A stretch of DNA of 64,000 nucleotides from contig JAHREI010000006.1 in the NCBI GenBank assembly GCA_021733665.1, forward strand, positions 167,043-231,042, in the 5' to 3' direction. The position numbers and the translations under genes were made by a program. Positions 61,433 through 64,000 of the stretch are shown here, piece after piece. Source of the DNA: Bacillus subtilis. GTDB lineage: Bacteria > Pseudomonadota > Alphaproteobacteria > Rhizobiales > Rhizobiaceae. The notes below the pieces were generated by a model, which was not told the DNA's origin, did not search any database, and saw only the letters and a list, made by a program, of their open reading frames with translations. How positions within the stretch are numbered: position 1 is the first letter of the stretch; the number at the start of each line of letters is the position of its first letter.

Positions 61433-63400
61433 CTATCCGCTCTTAGCCTGAGACGAATTCGCGACTTTGGCCGGAGTATCGCCTTTACCATCCAGTAACT
61501 GATCGATGCGGTTACGTTCACGCATAAACACTTCAAGCTGTTTACCGTTCAGAGATTGGCTTTGCGGCATACGAATACGCATCGGATCTACTTTGGCGCC
61601 ATTCACAATGACTTCGTAATGTAAATGCGGGCCGGTCGACAGACCGGTTGAGCCGACATAACCGATTAGCTGTCCCTGACGTACGCGTGCACCAGGAGTA
61701 ACACCCGAAGCAATGGCATTTTGGTGGTTATAACTGGTCTGATAACCATTGGCATGCCGGATAATGGTTTGATTGCCATAACCATTTGCCCAGCCGGCCT
61801 TTTCAACCACACCGTTACCGGCTGCCAGAATAGGGGAGCCGCGTGGTGCACGCCAGTCAACGCCGGTATGCATACGAACATAACCAAGGATCGGGTGACG
61901 GCGACCGCCGAAAGGCGAACCAAACACGCCGTTTGGCACCGGTTTTCTGATCAGGAATTGCTGAGCGCTGCGACCGTTTTCATCGAAAAATTCAACGTTA
62001 CCCTCCGGTGACTGGTAACGGTAGAATTTTCGCGTAGCGCCGCCCATATTGGCACTGACATAGAGCAATTGGGATTCATCATTGGCGCTGTCAGAATCTT
62101 CCGGCAGCGAGAAGAATGCTTCGATTGAATCGGATCTGCTGATTTTAGACTGTAAGTCGACATCATTAGCCAGCATTTTCACCAGCTGGCGCGCCATATC
62201 ATTCGTCATGCCATAGGCAAATGCTGCTTTATAGACCGCATCATAAACAGATGGCAGTTCTCCGCGAATGGTTGGTGCTGGTGCAGAATCGTCAAATGCT
62301 GTCTGCAGAAGCGGAGTCATTTCCGGTTCATCAGATGGCACATATTGCTTTTGGTCATCAAGTGCGACCGTTACAATATGCGTTGTACCATTATAAAGCG
62401 TAACGCGGACAATATGATCCTCTTTTTCAGAGGACATAACCCCAACGCGCAGAACACTACCGGCTTTCAGCCGTGGTGAATTCATCAATTTGGAAAGGGC
62501 TTCTGCGATATTATCCGCATCTTCACCTTCATAGCCGCTTTTGTTCAAAGCATCGATGATCTTTGAATCAGCGCGGAACGGAATAATGTCTTCAGAAAAA
62601 CCGCTATTGGTTTCGTCTTCCATAAGGCGGTTACTGATGCTGACATTTTCCTGCGTAATGCGAACGCCGAGCGGTTGTGTCAGGGTAAAGGAAGAGTCGC
62701 TGTTACCAAAACGTAGCGGATCAACATAGTGCAGGGATGCAATCTGTACGTCACCGTCAGTCAGTAATTGGCCGGTACTGCGAACGACTTTCTCAACTTC
62801 ATCACTGCTGAGCTCAGATTCGGAATCGTAATTTGCTGCATTCAGCGGAAAATCAATAGTGCGCAGGCTGATTTCACTTTCAACCTTAGCGCCATAAATC
62901 TGTGCGGCTTCTGTTGGTTGCGCTTGTGCTTTCGCTCCGTCAGAGAAAACTGTCATGGCATCAAATGCCGGATATTGACGCCCTGCCGGATGGTCTGCAG
63001 CCAATGTCATGCGGACATATTCAAATGGCTTGGTACGAATAACCTCACGTTCGCCAACTTTTTGCATGGTTGAAACTTCCATGCGGCGGCGGTCACGGCT
63101 CTTTTGTTTGGTAATTGTTGCAACGACACGATTGCCTTTGGAGCTGTCCTGAGAGTCGCTTTTTGACGGCATCTCTTCTTTTGTAGCAAGCTCTGGTGGT
63201 GTCGCAAGTTGCTGGCGACCATCAAGAGCGGCAAAAAGAGCTACGCCGATTAGCAGAGACGCGGTAATACCAGTAAGAAATGTACCGACGAGCCATCGCG
63301 CAGAGACCTCACGCCGGTCCGGAGGGCCACGCCTTCCGTCAGTGATGAGTGGTGGCTCATCCCCGGGTTCACTGGTGTTGGTCAAAATCTGCTGATTCAT
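61433..63400 (-). CDS. Membrane-anchored M23 peptidoglycan endopeptidase
   Basis: 655 residues from ATG at 63400 (MNQQILTN); ATG at 63415 is also in frame, and neither has an ideal ribosome site. A cytoplasmic start (EPGDEPPLITDGRRGPPDRR) leads to one span near 35-60 (WLVGTFLTGITASLLIGVAL). A long periplasmic region follows, then the M23/LytM domain (about 510-610): GVFGSPFGGRRHPILGYVRM, the zinc site HTGVDWRAPRGSPI and the HLHYEV motif at the end. All metal ligands are present, so it should be active. It probably cuts cross-links in the cell wall. Convergent with the transpeptidase gene. Confidence 0.92.
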   Translation of the reverse strand: MNQQILTNTSEPGDEPPLITDGRRGPPDRREVSARWLVGTFLTGITASLLIGVALFAALDGRQQLATPPELATKEEMPSKSDSQDSSKGNRVVATITKQKSRDRRRMEVSTMQKVGEREVIRTKPFEYVRMTLAADHPAGRQYPAFDAMTVFSDGAKAQAQPTEAAQIYGAKVESEISLRTIDFPLNAANYDSESELSSDEVEKVVRSTGQLLTDGDVQIASLHYVDPLRFGNSDSSFTLTQPLGVRITQENVSISNRLMEDETNSGFSEDIIPFRADSKIIDALNKSGYEGEDADNIAEALSKLMNSPRLKAGSVLRVGVMSSEKEDHIVRVTLYNGTTHIVTVALDDQKQYVPSDEPEMTPLLQTAFDDSAPAPTIRGELPSVYDAVYKAAFAYGMTNDMARQLVKMLANDVDLQSKISRSDSIEAFFSLPEDSDSANDESQLLYVSANMGGATRKFYRYQSPEGNVEFFDENGRSAQQFLIRKPVPNGVFGSPFGGRRHPILGYVRMHTGVDWRAPRGSPILAAGNGVVEKAGWANGYGNQTIIRHANGYQTSYNHQNAIASGVTPGARVRQGQLIGYVGSTGLSTGPHLHYEVIVNGAKVDPMRIRMPQSQSLNGKQLEVFMRERNRIDQLLDGKGDTPAKVANSSQAKSG

Positions 63401-64000
63401 ACCGGGCAGTACCATTCCTTATTATATATACTCCGCGCCGGTCAGGCAGCGGAAAGTCCTGCGAAATTTTAATTGCCTCAGGTGAGAAGCAAGTTTTGCC
63501 TGCCCGTGTCTGCATAGTCAATGAAAAGACTGCAAACAAATGAATTATATGGAATCATTCCACGATTATTCTATCTCAGTCTGCATATAATATGACGCAC
63601 GTGCGATAGTCGTTTTGTGTGCTTATCGTCGGATTAGGGCGTGTTTGTGATCAAGAGATAATTTGTTACGATAATTACTTTATATAGGTGACCTGCTGAA
63701 GCGCATATGGTTGGCTTCTCCGCAGACAGAAAGCCTTCGCGATTTATCTGCCTCAATATTAGTGCCGATTCCTCAAAGGCGCGGCTCCGATTCTGGATTT
63801 GCGAGTCGAAAGGGCGACTTGGGGTGTCGTTTTTGATATATAAGGCGTAGTTTTACACAGATTGGGGTGGGGTTATGCGCTCTTCGCAGTGCTGACGGGT
63901 GTGAAAACGGGGTTGGGGCTGTGGATTTGTGTTTTTTGTTATAAAAATTCCATAAAAGGTGTTTGTGCGTGTTGACAGTTTGGTTGGGTGGGGTCTATAT
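63401..64000. other. Unassigned end of the window
   Basis: About 600 bases with no credible gene on either strand. It contains two palindromes, TGGAATCATTCCA (63550-63562) and CGCACGTGCG (63596-63605), and a short hairpin AGTCG/CGACT near 63804-63816. The right half is G/T-rich. It may be the upstream region of a gene beyond the window. Confidence 0.45.

Overview
The window is chromosomal DNA of an alphaproteobacterium in the Hyphomicrobiales, close to Brucella. Markers are the Omp25/Omp31-type barrels, the serC-serA pair with a serC-type leader, the PhyR/NepR/EcfG stress locus with an HWE kinase, the long exbB-exbD-tonB set, mbfA with Irr-type (ICE) boxes, and the order lysC-ptsP-prfA-prmC-DUF4167-clpB. 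Base composition looks close to half G+C, lower than Brucella itself, so a relative such as Pseudochrobactrum or Paenochrobactrum fits better; that genus guess is inference. I see no prophage, transposase, CRISPR array or broken gene. This is core genome.

Layout. 1-1.5 kb: two tandem outer-membrane barrels, the first cut by the window edge. 1.5-3.2 kb (minus): marR, an AlkC-like repair gene and a small unknown gene. 3.2-8.4 kb: serC and serA behind a leader RNA, an acetyltransferase, purA. 8.7-13.8 kb: a membrane protein, rpoH, rluD, a DUF6476 gene, fur/mur. 13.9-14.04 kb: a probable small RNA. 14.1-19.9 kb: the general stress response block (kinase, DUF1328, phyR, nepR-ecfG, a lipid kinase, three stress-type membrane or helical proteins, a 52-residue membrane protein). 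20.3-23.5 kb: exbB-exbD-tonB and dut. 23.8-27.1 kb: an Lrp regulator, a DUF6356 gene, a class II amidotransferase, mbfA, an acetyltransferase. 27.2-31.7 kb: glcB, an HNH nuclease, dsbB, a YqaA protein. 31.95 kb: tRNA-Leu(CAA). 32-37.4 kb: a GT25 glycosyltransferase, a LysR/EamA pair, a polysaccharide flippase with a GNAT-like partner. 37.5-44.8 kb: secA, a parvulin foldase, argJ, a GNAT gene, mutT. 44.8-49.1 kb: a methyltransferase, comF, grxC, an amidase, DUF1178, ubiG. 49.3-59.7 kb: lysC, ptsP, prfA, prmC, DUF4167, clpB. 59.9-64 kb: an L,D-transpeptidase, an M23 peptidase and an unassigned end.

Regulation ties distant parts together. Three minus-strand sites match the EcfG consensus GGAAC-N16-CGTT exactly: before phyR, before DUF1328 and before the DUF883-type operon. 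Two more (before nepR-ecfG and before the 52-residue gene) have CATT in the -10. clpB has a textbook heat-shock promoter, and the sigma-32 gene is in the same window. mbfA carries two ICE palindromes.

The most unusual items are a candidate small RNA after fur/mur whose two hairpin loops both show TGCCCCCT, a three-copy repeat that re-encodes the last residues and stop of the DUF1178 gene, and two very small membrane-protein genes in the stress block.
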